Notes: generated by a model not told the origin, from the sequence alone. DNA of 64,000 bases from Adiantum capillus-veneris (GCA_014529385.2 CM043942.1:9601001-9665000); one strand, 5' to 3'. Positions 28,470 through 41,032 are shown, numbered from the stretch's first letter. Program-made: numbers and translations.

Positions 28470-30160
28470 TTTATTGAATTGGTTAGTTGAGCAAAATCTG
28501 AAAAAAGCTCCCTTGAAATCTTAACTCTCTAAGAGGATGACACAAATAGAATTACAGATTCCTCTGGCCAAGCCACAAAGGTCAGCATTACTAAAGATAT
28601 AATGACAGAAGCACTTAAGTTGCCCACAAAAGGGGAATCTATGAGATCCACGGAGAAGAAGTGGACATGAATCTTCACTAGAAATAGTGCTGCTACAACC
28701 TTTCAAGATATGATCCATGAGCCACAGAAGACCCCACCTAACTCTTCCACCAATATTTCCACTTCTCAACAAAGAGACCACGAAGCTACACATGCCAAAA
28801 CCATGCAGCGGCATCCGCCTTTACCACCACTCTAAAGACAAAGTTCCCAATGCTAATAGACCATGCATCATATGTGCTTAACACTTTGAAAAGCACAAAG
28901 ATGACCTCCTACTTGGGAGCTCCAAAAGTGCTTACAAGGATTGCATACCTTGTAGTGGGAATGGACGACAACCTACCTCCTGCCCCTGATCAGGATGCCT
29001 GCTAGCTGATAGCTCATCCTTCTAATTGATTCTTTAGTGCTTTTTGAGTGATACAATCAAATGAAGGAAATCTGTAAGGTCACTCTCTTGCATGCAATAA
29101 ATTTTTAGTAGGTATAAATTGTGCCATTCTACATACCTCTCTTGGCACGAGGATCTCTTAGCCACTATGTTTTATGTGACACATGTGAGTTCAGGTATTC
29201 TTATGCTAATCATTGACGCACTTAATTGTATTTCATTTGAGTGTCCATAAGATGTTGAGGTGCCTTTGTCTTGTTGTTCACGATCAATTGGTATATGGCC
29301 ATCCTCATGTAGTAGAATGATGTGTCTTTTTTACAGTTGCTTAGCTTTGGCTTAAGATGATGAATCTAACTACAGTAAGGAAAGTTATCAACAATGACAT
29401 TAATTGTATGAAGGACATTGCGCCTTTAATTTGACCTATATGGACATTAATAGTCCAATTTCACAACGCAATTTCTTGGCATGATGATTTTGACAAGGGT
29501 TTTCTAGTGTCTTTCCCTTTTCATGCCCTATCATTGACAATACAAATTCTAGCACTTTTTTACCCTTCTCTACCTTTGCTCGCTTAGAAGGAACAGAACA
29601 CAGAGAAGGTGAGAGAAGGCGAGGAGCAAGAAGGCAGTAATCTTTTGATCTTGTTCATTCAAAGTCCGACCCTCTAGAGAAAGCTTTGTGGAAGGGAGAG
29701 ACCAACCACCATGCACAAACACAAGATGCACATGCAGCTACTCCAAAGCGAGCTTTCTAAAATTAGTTGCTCTATTCCTAGAAAAGCGAGCTAGCTGTAC
29801 ATCCCTTCCTAGCAGCCTCTTATCTTCAAAAAATTAATTTTCTATGTTTTGATTCATAGTAAGATGAGGGGTCCTACTTGTGCCAATGAAATGCAAGATA
29901 ATCCCATGCATTACATGCAATTTATGTGAGCAATTCACTTGCCCTTCATAAATTTATTATTGGAGCTCCATATAGAAAATGGTATTGCCAATTCACAACA
30001 AGTTTTATGAGCCAGTATTAAAATTTTGTAATTCGAGAAAAACCTTTAAATGATACAAGAATAGACAAGGCATCCTTTACCAAAAGTTCCAAAAAACAAG
30101 AAGCCTAAGATCCTCTTTTAAAAAAGGCCAAAAATTCCCTATTTTTCAATATATTAAATA
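28470..30160. other. No gene recognised
   Basis: AT-rich sequence with stops in all frames. One frame at 28814-28521 (minus) has no recognisable content. Nothing else is seen. Confidence 0.6.
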
Positions 30161-30163
30161 ATC

Positions 30164-30650
30164 GGGAAAATTACCAAAATACCCCTCTAATTCGTGAAAA
30201 TTCCCGAAATACCCTTCAAATTTCAAAATTTCCTAAAATACCCTTGTATTTATTTTGGTGGATTGTTCAAGGTTTTCTAATCTTTATTCCTTTTTGACAA
30301 TTGAAATCCATTTTTGAGTGCTTAGCATGTAGTTTGTCACAGATCACCGCGCAAATAAAAGGCGATTATGCATAAAAATATTGATGCGTTTCAACCTACA
30401 TAACCGGCTCAAATTGTAGTTTTAGTATCTTGTATTGATAGACAATCACTCTTCTTATGAAAATCTACACACTTTTTAATCTTTAGAGAAATTTAATCTC
30501 ACGACCAAGGGTATTTTGGAAAATTTGGAAAATTTGAAGGGCATTTTGGGAATTCATGACAAAATATTGGGGGTGTTTTGGAAATTTTTTAAATTTGAGG
30601 GGTATTTTGGGAATTCCCATAAATTAGAGGGGTATTTTGGTAATTTTCCC
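30164..30650. mobile_element. MITE-like inverted-repeat element, 487 bp
   Basis: The left end GGGAAAATTACCAAAATACC is the reverse complement of the right end GGTATTTTGGTAATTTTCCC, and the similarity continues for about 80 bp on each side with some mismatches. Internal GGGTATTTTGG units repeat several times. No ORF and no convincing target duplication. Ends of this kind are common in plant MITEs. Confidence 0.7.
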
Positions 30651-31065
30651 AAAAATGATCTATCAAAACAACCTCTTACAAAAATAACCGATACACACAC
30701 CAATGATGGAGAGACACATGCAACTTATTGGGCACACACACTTATTTTTATGCATGCACACACTAATAGAAGGCATAAAGGCATTAAAAATTAGGTGTGT
30801 GAATACACGCGCTCATAATATGTGGAATCCTAGACTCAACAAATCAACGACACAAGACACTATGCACCAAATACAATGTCAATTTCAATGCACACATAAG
30901 GTTACCAAAATTTTGGTTGCATAATGTCATAGAAATAGACTTCTCAAAAGCTCACTACTGCCATAAGTAGACCAACTCTTATCCAATCGTAGTGAGAGTC
31001 CACGAATCTACAATGCCTCACACATAAGTTTAGAATAGAGAGTGGACCTTGGCCTCACTAATATG

Positions 31066-31185
31066 GTGTGCCAATTTTGGATCGGGTAAAACTTTAAACA
31101 TGTAGTGTGCCAAATTTGGGTCGGGTAAAACCTTTAAAATAATAGCGTGTGCCAATTTTAGGTCGGGTAAAACCTTCGAAAATAC
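31066..31185. repeat. About 40-bp tandem repeat, three units
   Basis: GTGTGCCAATTTTGG(A/G)TCGGGTAAAA-type units start at 31066, 31105 and 31147. No coding signal. Confidence 0.8.
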
Positions 31186-31667
31186 CTAGCACAAAAAACC
31201 TTCTTGAACCCTGGTGGCTTTTGTCAGTTACACTCTAGCATTCTTTACTTCTTGTCATGATGCAATTCCAAATTAACTTAAAACTTAATACAACAAGAAT
31301 GTTGATTTAACATTTTGCATGCTACTTGCCCTTCATGGAAGCCATAATGTGCTTACTTGTATCCATACACATTATAGGGTGGCAATCAATGTGTGACAAC
31401 AACTCAGAACGTAGATCTTTGTATTAATGTAGTATAACTGTTGTAGATTACAACAATTGTTATCTCAACCACTACCTCATGCTACTAGAAAACTTTGTTG
31501 TTTAGCTATCTTATGTGGCAAAAGAATCTAGCAGCTACTCCAAGAAGCCATGGATGGTAGAGAGTCTGCGTAAAATTGCTTCTTTGGGTAGTCTAAGTGA
31601 TTTAAGCCTCACCTTTCAAAGTACTACCTAGAAAAGCTACAAAGATCATCTTTAGGCGGAGAGAAAC

Positions 31668-31720
<53 letters not shown>
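31668..31720. repeat. (CT)n microsatellite
   Basis: About 25 CT dinucleotides in a row. Another (CT)n(CA)n tract lies at 32208-32265. Confidence 0.97.
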
Positions 31721-31721
<1 letters not shown>

Positions 31722-31749
31722 AGTGAATCAAGGTTTTCTACAATGCCAA

Positions 31750-32090
31750 TGTATTACGATTTGGGAGGAATCCAGCAATCACGCTTCATACATTGCACCA
31801 CCCAAATTGCCCCCAACTACAAAACCATGTTCTTTGTCGGAAGAGGAAAACCATACTCACCCTTATATGTTTGAGCCTATCCCCTTATCGACAATACAGA
31901 CTATTGCAGCCATTCGGCTTAGCTTTAGCTCGCGGGTGGGGCATTGGGGCGATGGAGAAGAGCCCCGTCCACTATGCCCATTATACTCACTGCTGCAAGT
32001 TCCAGAGTCCGAGTACCACACACTACTAGAGTGCTCAACATTTTCACATCCCAACTTGCTTCTTTCACAATTTCAACCATGAATTTGACC
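31750..32090 (+). pseudogene. Possible LINE C-terminal zinc-finger fragment
   Basis: The frame 31723-32082 ends with PRPLCPLYSLLQVPESEYHTLLECSTF. CP.x(n).ExEYHxLLEC resembles the C-terminal CCHC segment of non-LTR retrotransposons, although the second Cys of the first pair is missing (CPLY). Short and isolated; it could be chance. Confidence 0.3.
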
Positions 32091-32204
32091 TACACACTTT
32101 CCTCTACTAGCGAGAGTGAAATTCATTTATTAGCCCCACACATAGTACATCACATGTATCTTTGGTTACATAGGTCGTATTAGACCTCTGAGGACGATAA
32201 TAAA

Positions 32205-32266
<62 letters not shown>

Positions 32267-32715
32267 TGATCTCTATGCATCCCTCTCTTGCACACACATA
32301 CACATCAATGATTATGATTAAAGATTACATCTCTCGCTCCAAATGCATATGAAAAACTAACGGGTCTCATAGCACCTAGGGGTAGCAAAAGGAGCAAGGA
32401 GCAATATCCAAGATGTTTTAGCCTACACGACAAGAGGAATGTCGCTGTTCGATGCAATCCTTTAAACAAGCCAAACACGAGCTTTCTTTTTGCTAGACTT
32501 AATCTCATTGGCTAATGGCCACGACAATGTTGTAATGTAGGTTAATAGCACTTACACTCTTTGGTCTAGAGCGTTCAAACACAACCCCAAAAAAATGCAG
32601 GTTAATAATAGTAGTTACTCACCTAATATCCGATGATATACACTTGAAATGCATAACCAGAAGCGAGTGGGTATTGGCGTCCTCTACCTCCAAGCTTTGG
32701 CCTCTTTGGGTAAGT

Positions 32716-35700
32716 TCATGACTTTCTCCGCACTGCCTTTCGACATATATGCTTGCCCAAAGTAGCCAGCAGCTCTCTGGCATGCCTGGCCTTCATCTTC
32801 TCCACCACCTTCGCCTTCTGCCGTGTCGTCAGCGATGGACTTAGCCTGCTCAGATCCAGCGTCGGATTCAACACTGCAGAGAACTTCTGCCTTCGAAGGC
32901 GCCTTGCTTCTATCTCCCCTATCGCCTGCAAGTTGACATTCTGCCTGCGGTCGGATGTCTCTTGCATCCCGCTTTCCAGGGCAGAGTATGCACCGCGTTG
33001 TGCTTCATAGCTCACTATGCCCAGCTTTTCTGTGGTAGCAGTGTAAATGCCATTTGGTGCCTGCTCAATAACAGGTACTTGTCCCAGATGATCCATGGGA
33101 AATAGTCCCTCTGCATCATTGGCCTCTGTAACTTCATCTGGTTGCTTCCAATAATGATTGTTTACGAGGACGTGACTCCTTGTTACGTGCGTACTAGCAG
33201 TGATAGCATTGACAGGTTGTGCCACTTCATAGTATGTTGAAGCACACACATCAACTGCTTTTGCTACATTGCCTGAGGTTATGGGCAACAAAATGTGAGT
33301 TGGAACCTCAGGCCACAAGGCAGGTTGTGTAACATCCTCTTTTGAAACAGGGGACCTTTCGGTTCGATGTGGAATCAATACTGCCGGAGTCGCATGTTTT
33401 TGCAATGTCTCTACAAGGGCTGTTTGTGCTGGTTGTTTGCCATGATTGAACAAATCCTTGTACATTTTAGCAACGGCTGTTTCAGCTTCCATTGGAGCAC
33501 ATGCCGCTTTGACCATTTGCACCTTAGGATGCTCGATGACGTTGGGCCATGTAGGGGGCTTGTTTACAGGCAATAGGGATGATGAACCTGTTTCTGGCAT
33601 GCTTGTTGCAGCATGAAGCAAAACTTTAGAAACTCCCGACGTGCAATCTGAACCTGAGGCCCCACAATTCCCATGATTGTTTGCGAAACTAGGAAAATGG
33701 GCTGGGTTTGGAAGCTTACTTATTGCTTCACCTGGCTTTGATACTTCATTATCAACAGAGCTTGCCACAAGAGACCTTGATGATGTCTCAATTTGGGTTT
33801 TGCAACCTTTGCTAACCTCTGCATTGTCTGCTAGCACAACAATGGTTTCAATCGGAGCATGAGATACTTGCATCTCACGGTCCAAGTCCGCATCCTTTTT
33901 GGCAACAAGTATTTCCTGGCTCAGTTTCTCAGCAGTTGCCTGCATTTCCCTGCTCATTTGGACCACGTCGTTGTGTGCCGCTTGTATTTGCTTGCTCAGC
34001 TGAATGGCCCTATGAGCTGTTTGAACCCTCCAGCTCAAGTCCTTTGTACTCCTTTCATCAGCCACCTCAGTTGCTGCCTTCTCAGCATCTGGCCCGGTGA
34101 AACTGACAGTGAGTGCTAGTGTGTTGTCTTTGCTCAAAGGTGTGTTGTCATCTATTGGAACTGCCCACAAAGCAGAACTTTGGTTATTTGACTTCTTGTG
34201 GCAAACTACTGTGCCTACAAAGTCAATAGAGCTTACCTGGTTTTGTGAGCCATTGCAAGAGCTTGGAAGCTGGCTTGTCTTCACCAACCTTTGAAGGTAA
34301 AATTCTCGCTTTTTTTGTAACTGGTAGCTTGTGGGATTTTTCTTTTGCATACTCCTTCACAGGTGACTGGATGCTGCTGCTGGAACCTAATGAATCCAAT
34401 TGCTTGCATGGAAGCCCTGAGCAGAGCGGCCCAGAGCCATCATTGAGTTCTGGCCCGGAAAGCCCCAGTACCAGTGAGCTAGCTGCATGGGTAGAGTGCT
34501 TGTTTTCACAACAGCTTTGTGTGTAGGGCAACAAATCCTCTAAAATGCTTAGCTTTTCATGTGCAAAAGTCTTCAAGAGTGAATGGCCTGCAGAGTACAT
34601 TAGGGGTTTGTGGCCTCTACTCTTTTTTCTTGCCCTGCCTTTGCCAGTGCTTGTGAAGTGTAGCACATCTTTACGTGTTCGGAATGTGCGACCTGATGTT
34701 AGATGTTTGAAGTACTGTATGCAGAAAGTCAATGAAACATGTAAAAATTTATGTCACACCGATGTGCAGGCCAAACCAGAAACCAGAATCTCCATTAAAA
34801 AAAAACATTAGCATTCAATGGAGCTGCGCTAGAGAGCCAAACATGATACTTCATTACTTCATTCCAAGATTTTTAGTGCCTTACGGCCACATGTGGTTTA
34901 CCTTGAATTTCCTGGAAGTGCGAAATTGGGTTTTGGGAAGGCTTTGCAGCACCATAGAGCATGGGAATAAATGGCACTTAAATACAAATCAATATAATGC
35001 AATGAAGTGAAAGAGGTGCAGGGATTTGTGCAGCAAATCTTGATAACTGTCGAGCATGCATTTCCATTTTCAAAGAGAGTGTTTACATCCTAGGAATTGT
35101 GACGAAGTCTATAAAAAAAAACCTTGATGGTGATCTTTCTTCTAGGGCAAGACGAGAGAGGGCTTGACAAATTTCTGTATCTGGAGGTCTTTTCGGTACT
35201 GATTACAAGGTTTGGGTTACGAGGGTGTGCCATGTCCTTCACTTGCAGGCTACCGTGGTCGGTGGGCCCCTCCTGTGGCTGGGAGGAGCATTGCATGCTC
35301 TTCAGTTTTGGTGTGGGTAGCAATTCATGATGTTCTAGAATAGGTCATTTTTGTTTCATGCCGTCATGGCTGCTCTTACATGCGGAGTTTTGATGCTGGC
35401 ATTGCCTTCCTTGGTTCCTCTTAGGAAATTAACATGTCAACTGCTTTGTTCTAATTGGTCGAGTTACTGATCATTATCTACAAAGATGCCCTACTCTCAA
35501 CGATTTAAGGGAATGAACTTGCCAAAACAATTTTCTTTAGCCTCCTGCTGTCCTTTAGTACAGTCTTTTAAACCACAAACCGTTGAGCACACTAGGTGGC
35601 ATTAATTGTGCAACACCATAGCCTAAAACATGAACTTGTCATCGAGAAAATGTGTTGAGAGATAGGTGAAATTACCTTGTCACGTGTACCAGCAGTGGTG

Positions 35701-36557
35701 CCAGTCCTTCGTATGTGAATTTCAGTAATCCAGCCTTGGGGCAACCAGAAAGGAGACCTGATGCTTCGTTTGGTGATGATGCCAGGTGCTCGAATCAAAG
35801 AGGAGGATGCCTTGTTGGCTTCTGCAATTTGTGCTTGATCCTTTGCTTGCCGCATGACAGGCAGGATATGTAGGGGTTCTTGAGTCTTGTCATTAGAATA
35901 CATTTGAAGGTGGTGGTGTTGTGATTGTTGGGATGATGGAATGTGATGAGTGGATGTGTTGGCATTGTTGATGGACCCGAAATGGACAGACTGGGTACTA
36001 GAGCTTTGTGGACGGGAGCCTCGCTTTTGTTGATAAGCATTCGTGTACGTCCACAGATGGTGCTGTTGTGATTCTTGGGAGAATGGAGCCCAATGGATGG
36101 ATGTGTTGGCATTGTTGGGGCCCAAATGGACAGGTTGGGAACTAGAGCACTGTGGAGGGCAGCCTGACTTTTGTTCCTGGATGCACACACCTCTTCCCCT
36201 TTGCTCAGAATCAGTCACAAGGGCGTGGCTTGGCTGCCCTTTCTGCACAACCAAGAAGCCATGAAATAGCTCTTTCCAGTTGGGAAACCAGTAGTTTGTT
36301 GTCTCTGGAGGCCACAGTGTTGTAGCCAGTTCAACAGGTTTGTCATGGTATGCTGCCTGGTGATCATCAGAGTACATGCGTCGGTGCGCAGTTGGAGGTG
36401 CTGTTGTTATGTTGGTGGACTCTGTTTTGGTGAAGGCCGGCGAGGATGCATGAGAAATTGTCTCTGGAGAGCAGTTGCCGTAATTTTTGGTGGACAACCG
36501 TCGACCATGGATGTGGAGAAGGGGAAGGCGCTTGGACTCAGGGGTCTGCTGGAGCAT
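32716..36557 (-). CDS. Methyl-CpG-binding-domain (MBD) protein, three exons
   Basis: Exon 1 is 36557-35676, exon 2 34714-34237 and exon 3 34160-32716. The introns 35675-34715 (961 bp) and 34236-34161 (76 bp) have GT-AG ends and keep the frame, giving 934 residues. The MBD (residues about 265-325) is split by intron 1: WLPQGWITEIHIRRTGTTAG..RDK, then YFKHLTSGRTFRTRKDVLHF. It is followed by a basic stretch GRARKKSRGHK. Residues about 495-560 are helical coiled coil (AIQLSKQIQAAHNDVVQMSRE). The C-terminus is basic. Residues about 125-215 contain two copies of a Q/S/H/N-rich repeat (VHLGPNNANTS, VHFGSINNANTS). The product is expected in the nucleus as a DNA-methylation reader. The start is uncertain: an in-frame TGA lies 12 nt upstream of 36557, and an overlapping frame begins MALELDASLIPQEDD at about 36620. 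Confidence 0.85.
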
Positions 36558-36640
36558 ATTGAGCTTTTGTCAGTCGAAGGATCGTCCTCCTGTGGGATCA
36601 ATGATGCATCTAACTCGAGTGCCATAGCTGAAAATTGGAG
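36407..36640 (-). CDS. Overlapping upstream frame at the MBD gene start
   Basis: A second minus-strand frame starts with ATG (MALELDASLIPQEDDPSTDKS), overlaps the first 150 bases of exon 1 and ends at the TAA near 36407. It could be an upstream ORF that lowers translation of the MBD frame, or it could be the true N-terminus joined by a splice or a sequence error. I see no good splice pair. The composition is protein-like in both frames. Confidence 0.35.
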   Translation of the reverse strand, partial: LQFSAMALELDASLIPQEDDPSTDKSSICSSRPLSPSAFPFSTSMVDGCPPKITATALQRQFLMHPRRPSPKQSPPT

Positions 36641-36868
36641 ATCAAAGAGAGCATTTTTGCACGAAAGGAGAGAATTTGTGGGAAATTGGCCTGTCAGTGA
36701 ACGACTGAAAATGTAGGGTGCAATTCGACAATCGAACCTGTGTGAGATGAGCTTATTCATGCTGTGTATGGAGCTTCCAGATTGGTGGCAAAGGTTCACT
36801 TTCTGAAGCTGCAACAGATCTCTTGCTGCTGGTACATGTTGAGATCATATTGAAAGGGCCGTGTGTGT

Positions 36869-36878
<10 letters not shown>

Positions 36879-36908
<30 letters not shown>
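36879..36908. repeat. (GA)n tract upstream of the MBD gene
   Basis: A GCGC(GA)n tract about 320 bp upstream of the MBD start; on the gene's strand it is (CT)n. CT-rich tracts near plant transcription starts are common, so this may be part of its promoter or 5' UTR. No TATA box was identified. Confidence 0.6.
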
Positions 36909-36911
<3 letters not shown>

Positions 36912-37204
36912 CTCTGCAAAATGAGGCCTGGAGAAGAGAGGAAGACCCTGCTGCCAACCTACACTTCCTTTTTCTGTGAAGAAAAGCTATTCCCTTCCCT
37001 TTGCTTTGATAATGAAATTTTTACTTTGACAAGTTAAAGGGTTTCAAAGTTACTAGACACTCAAAGAACATATCTCTTACGAATGTAGTAGTAGTACTGA
37101 GAATAATATTGAGTTTTCTCAAGACTCCAAAGTAGAAAAAGCTTTTCTTCACGCCACTCAAAAACTTTCCATGTGTGAGCTTTGAAGGACTTTACTAATC
37201 CTCC

Positions 37205-37260
37205 TCTGTGTGTGTGTGAGTGTGTGTGTGTGTGCTAGAGAGAGAGAGAGAGAGAGACAA

Positions 37261-37301
<41 letters not shown>

Positions 37302-37314
37302 GTGTGTGTGTGTG

Positions 37315-37352
<38 letters not shown>
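37205..37352. repeat. Alternating (TG)n/(AG)n compound microsatellite
   Basis: Three blocks of (TG)n each followed by (AG)n. A poly-C run of 18 lies at about 37475-37492. 37.4-38.3 kb otherwise shows nothing recognisable. Confidence 0.95.
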
Positions 37353-37353
<1 letters not shown>

Positions 37354-38299
37354 CCTCTACTTGTGAAATAGAGTCCTAATTTTAAGAACCCATGGTGAAA
37401 GAATGGATTTTTACTTTTACCAAGTTGGGACAAAATGGCACATCAAGCAAAGGGCCACCCACCACCATGGTTGTCCCCCCCCCCCCCCCCTTTTGCTTAA
37501 CTTTCATTTGTTTATTTTTTCATTCTTATCACCATGGCAAATGGGTTGCAAACAAAGGCATGGAACACTCAAATTCCCATTCATGCACATCCCAAGGAAT
37601 AATAAGCACCAAAGGATATATTTGGTCCACTAGCTAGCTCTATGAAATAAGTGACATTGATTTTGGGGCCTCCATGGCGGCCCCAACCCCATCTTAAACC
37701 AACAATTTAGTATTCTCCCACCATTGTTTGTAAATTGTGACCACCATCCCCTCCCCCTCCCTCCTTCTTTACATTGGACTCTCTACATCAAGCACACCTA
37801 CATTGCGCTAGCCAATGTTTCAAAGGCTCATGTCGCAACTTCGCAAATGAGGAACCCATTGCCCTAAGAGCGAAGGGAGGAACCACAAATTTGGCTAACA
37901 TACATTTCATATATGTATCATTAGAGATAAGAATGCTTTTGTTCCATCATAGTTTTGAGTAAATTATAATATTAACACACATTTGCAGGTGCATTCACAT
38001 GCTGCATACATAATAGGGGGAGCCATGGTTTGAGTTTTATTTTTGGCCTTCCAGAGCAGAGTGTGGGTACCCGTTATGAGTTTACTCAAGTTACCCTCGT
38101 CAATTGAGCAAAGCAACCTTGATATTTAAATGGGCCTTAAATCAAGGTTCCTTGGACCTCCTTGTGTGCATTGGCTCCAATCAAGGTTCTCTTCTTTATT
38201 TTAAAAAGACACACCCGAGGACCCACAAGGGGAGGTGCTTATCCCTTCCAATTATTAGCCATGTTACATGGTCGGGCAAGAGCCATGCGTAGGCATCAC

Positions 38300-38545
38300 C
38301 ATGGCCACCTAGTTGATGCACCACGTGTTGGGAACGACAGAGAGAACTCATAGCAACCAGCTAGGAACCTCCTCCTCAGGTGACCCACCCCAAGAGGAGG
38401 ATGCACTCCAGTGTCCAAGGGCAAGAGCCCTAGCAACGTGAACACCAGGTGTCCCTCTAGAGTGAGACCCAACGGGGGATTTGAACCCACAACCTGTGGT
38501 TGAGAGGCCAAAGCCTTACCATTAGACCAACACTTTGGGGACTCA
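38300..38545 (-). mobile_element. tRNA-derived SINE
   Basis: On the minus strand GGTCTAATGGTAAGGC (box A) is followed by GGGTTCAAATCCC (box B) about 40 bases later, in a tRNA-like 5' head at about 38540-38465. A CT/GC-balanced body runs to about 38300. The T stem has a mismatch, so this is a tRNA-derived repeat rather than a tRNA gene. No terminal poly-A was identified; the 3' end is approximate. Confidence 0.6.
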
Positions 38546-38599
38546 AGGTTCTCATCTTCATAGTTATAGGGGTGATTAATTCTCCTTTTTTGCACTTAC

Positions 38600-39380
38600 T
38601 AGGCTTAATTAGCCTCAAGCTAGTTAATTGTGTGGGCTAGGTTGTGAAGGCATATGCTCTTATCACACAAAAAACTGATTGCCACAATGTAAAACACATA
38701 TATGTTGCAAATCTAGAGTTTACCAAGAAGTTTGCTGGATAAACTTCTTCATCCATGATCCCTCAGTTTCCATAGAGGGCTCCATGATTGAAAAAGGGAG
38801 TACTATTCACCAAACTTCGAACTCTTCTTTGTCACACAAGGGGCACCAAATACTTTAGTATTACTTAGAAAATACACTATAAGGGGGGGAATAATATTGT
38901 GGATGGTATCATATAGATATGATAGTGACAATTGATAATGGAGTGTCTTTACCAATCATCCTTCTGAAATCTTCCTTAATAGTTTACACGATATTAAAGG
39001 CCTTACTCTTCCTAATGACTATGCTTAGAGATAATGACTAGACATTCATGTCCTCTTTTCTATTCACCATTTATCTTCTCTTTTATATTCACTATGGCTT
39101 CAAGCCCTTCTTCTTGGCCATTTTGTTGATGCCAAAGTCTAGGAACCATGGTAGGTATGAAAGCTACTGGTTAGGTACACTTGAGGACAAGGACGGTGGC
39201 TAGCTTAGTGTGCCTTAGCCACAAAATGTGCTTTTTAATGCTCATTCTTTTAATTGGGCATGCAAATTTGGAAAAAAAATCATGAAGTTAGAAAGGCATT
39301 AACACAAGGAAGTTGCAAGTGCAAGATACATTCCCTTGAAGTAGGCTTTTAGCATTCAAGGAAATACTAGGTAATCCTAC
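38600..39380. other. No gene recognised
   Basis: AT-rich unique-looking sequence between the SINE and the gypsy LTR. No ORF, repeat or RNA gene is seen. Confidence 0.6.
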
Positions 39381-39387
39381 TACCATA

Positions 39388-39891
39388 TGTCACGAGGACG
39401 TGGCAACTGCTAACTTTAGTTGTTGGTTTCTTTCCAATGGGTTTTGTTTTATTTTTGAGACCCTCTTTTTGAAGTAGCAAACAGTCGGACATTGTATGGC
39501 CAACGGTAGTTTCACCCGCAGACGGAAAGTGGTCGGCACTAGAATTCGTATAGTAAGAGGATGTTTAGGATCAGAGCAAGATCATGTAGGTCCCCCCGTC
39601 GCACTTAGCAAGTTGGTGGATACTAGGAAGTGAACTCAATAAAGCCATAAAGTCAAGGTGGGACTACCAACAGAAAATATCCGATAGTTGGGCCACATTG
39701 CACTTTTGGATGCGGTCCCAATGAGGATAGATGGTCAAATGACCACTGGGAGCCCAACGGAATCATTTCCTAAAATTTAGGGAGCTGCTATTTTGGGCCG
39801 TGAAATGTGTTCGTGTCATTACCTCCGGTATGACTAGAGGAACATTTTACAACTCTGCCGCGAAGTCAACTGGGCGACCAGTCGGGAGATT
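39388..39891 (+). repeat. Left LTR of a truncated gypsy element
   Basis: Starts TGTCACGAGGACGTGGCA and matches 45667-46175 throughout. The match stops at GTCGGGAGATT (39891); the sequence then jumps straight into integrase coding sequence, so the LTR end, primer site, gag and most of pol have been deleted. Confidence 0.85.
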
Positions 39892-39894
39892 CGT

Positions 39895-39984
39895 CTACAG
39901 GCAAGACACCATTTGAGATTGTTGAAGGCGGCAAAAAGGTTCCTCCGACTTTGCATACAAAGGACAAGATCTTTGAGGCAGATC
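39895..39984 (+). pseudogene. Gypsy integrase remnant, 5' piece
   Basis: Reads TGKTPFEIVEGGKKVPPTLH, a typical end-of-core integrase motif, up to the copia insertion point. It continues in frame at 44820 as RYVENMDEMYKKIKVALEK. Confidence 0.8.
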
Positions 39985-40211
39985 TATTGGAATTAGGGTT
40001 GTAGAGAAACACACACTGCTTGGAGAAGACGAAGGAAGCTCAAGGCACACAATAGAGAGTGTGTTACTTAGTGTGCAATGGAAAGATAGATAGCCCTAGA
40101 GTGATGGGCGTATTTACAATGCACGGGGGAAAAAACCTCCTAAAGAGGGAAAAAATGCCCCGGCGGTCCTAGTGTGTTCACACACATCACTACCACATGT
40201 ATATGGTAACA
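39985..40211 (-). repeat. 3' LTR of the copia element
   Basis: On the minus strand it runs TGTTACCATATAC ... CCTAATTCCAATA; the last TG-pairing base has mutated (TATTGG in place of TGTTGG on the plus strand). Confidence 0.92.
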
Positions 40212-40286
40212 AATCCCCCCTGGAGTGATGCGGTGAACGAGAGCTGGCACATGAGTAAAGGGAAGTGCCATGCCCTAACGACATGA

Positions 40287-41032
40287 TCAGTCCACAAAGG
40301 GGAGTAAGCCCAAAGCTTTGCGGAAAGCTTCAAGCTTCTCACGAGACAATGCTTTTGTGAAAAGATCTGCAAGGTTGTCCTGTGTTAGCACATAAGCCAA
40401 GCTTATCTCTCCTGCTGAGAGCCTCTCCCTCACATAGTGGTAATGTACCTCAATGTGCTTTGTGCGAGCATGAAAAACTGGGTTCCTCGCAACTGCCAAT
40501 GCGCTCTGACTGTCAGTGTAGATAGTGTTGGCAGTGTCCTGTCCAACACCCAAATCAGCCATAAGGCGTCTGAGCCATACACACTCAACCGTAGCTGTGA
40601 CCTGTACTCAGCCTCACAACTCGAAGTGGCCACAGTAGGTTGCTTCTTGCTCAACCATGATATACATGAACTGCTAAGCATGAAACAAAAACCACTTGTG
40701 GACACTCTCGTGTCAAAACAATCAGCCCAATCTGAGTCCGAAAAAGCATGTAAGTCTGGCGGCAATGATCCCCCCTTGGGATAAAACAAGCCAAGATGTA
40801 AAGTGCCACTAAGGTAGCGGAAAATCCTCTTGACAGCCTGCCAATGCTTACACCATGGGCTATGCATAAATCTGGTGACTTGTGAGACTGCAAACTGAAT
40901 ATCTGGCCTCGTGTTGCATACATAAATGAGGCAGCCAACAGCAGTTTGATAAAGAGTGACATCAATAGGATCGCCACCATCATGTAGACTCAACTTAAAC
41001 CTGTTTCCATGGGAGTGGCAATAGGTTTGCAA
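40287..41032 (-). pseudogene. Copia RNase H region
   Basis: Two frames (41032-40430 and 40562-40287) overlap out of phase. Landmarks are VGCLIYVCNTRPDIQFAV, FSDSDWADCFDTRVSTSGF (first catalytic D region), ATSSCEAEY (catalytic E), then YTDSQSALAVARNPVFHART (catalytic D) and KHIEVHYHYVRERL. These are the standard copia RNase H motifs. A frameshift separates the two halves near 40560. Confidence 0.88.

Noticed and set aside
36345-36716. Plus-strand gene of 123 codons opposite the MBD exon
   Set aside because: It is the complement of coding exon 1 and has no own motif.
37158-37433. 91-codon frame
   Set aside because: Translated (TG)n/(AG)n microsatellite.
38465-38545. Functional tRNA gene on the minus strand
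   Set aside because: T stem mismatch and continuation into a repeat body point to a SINE.
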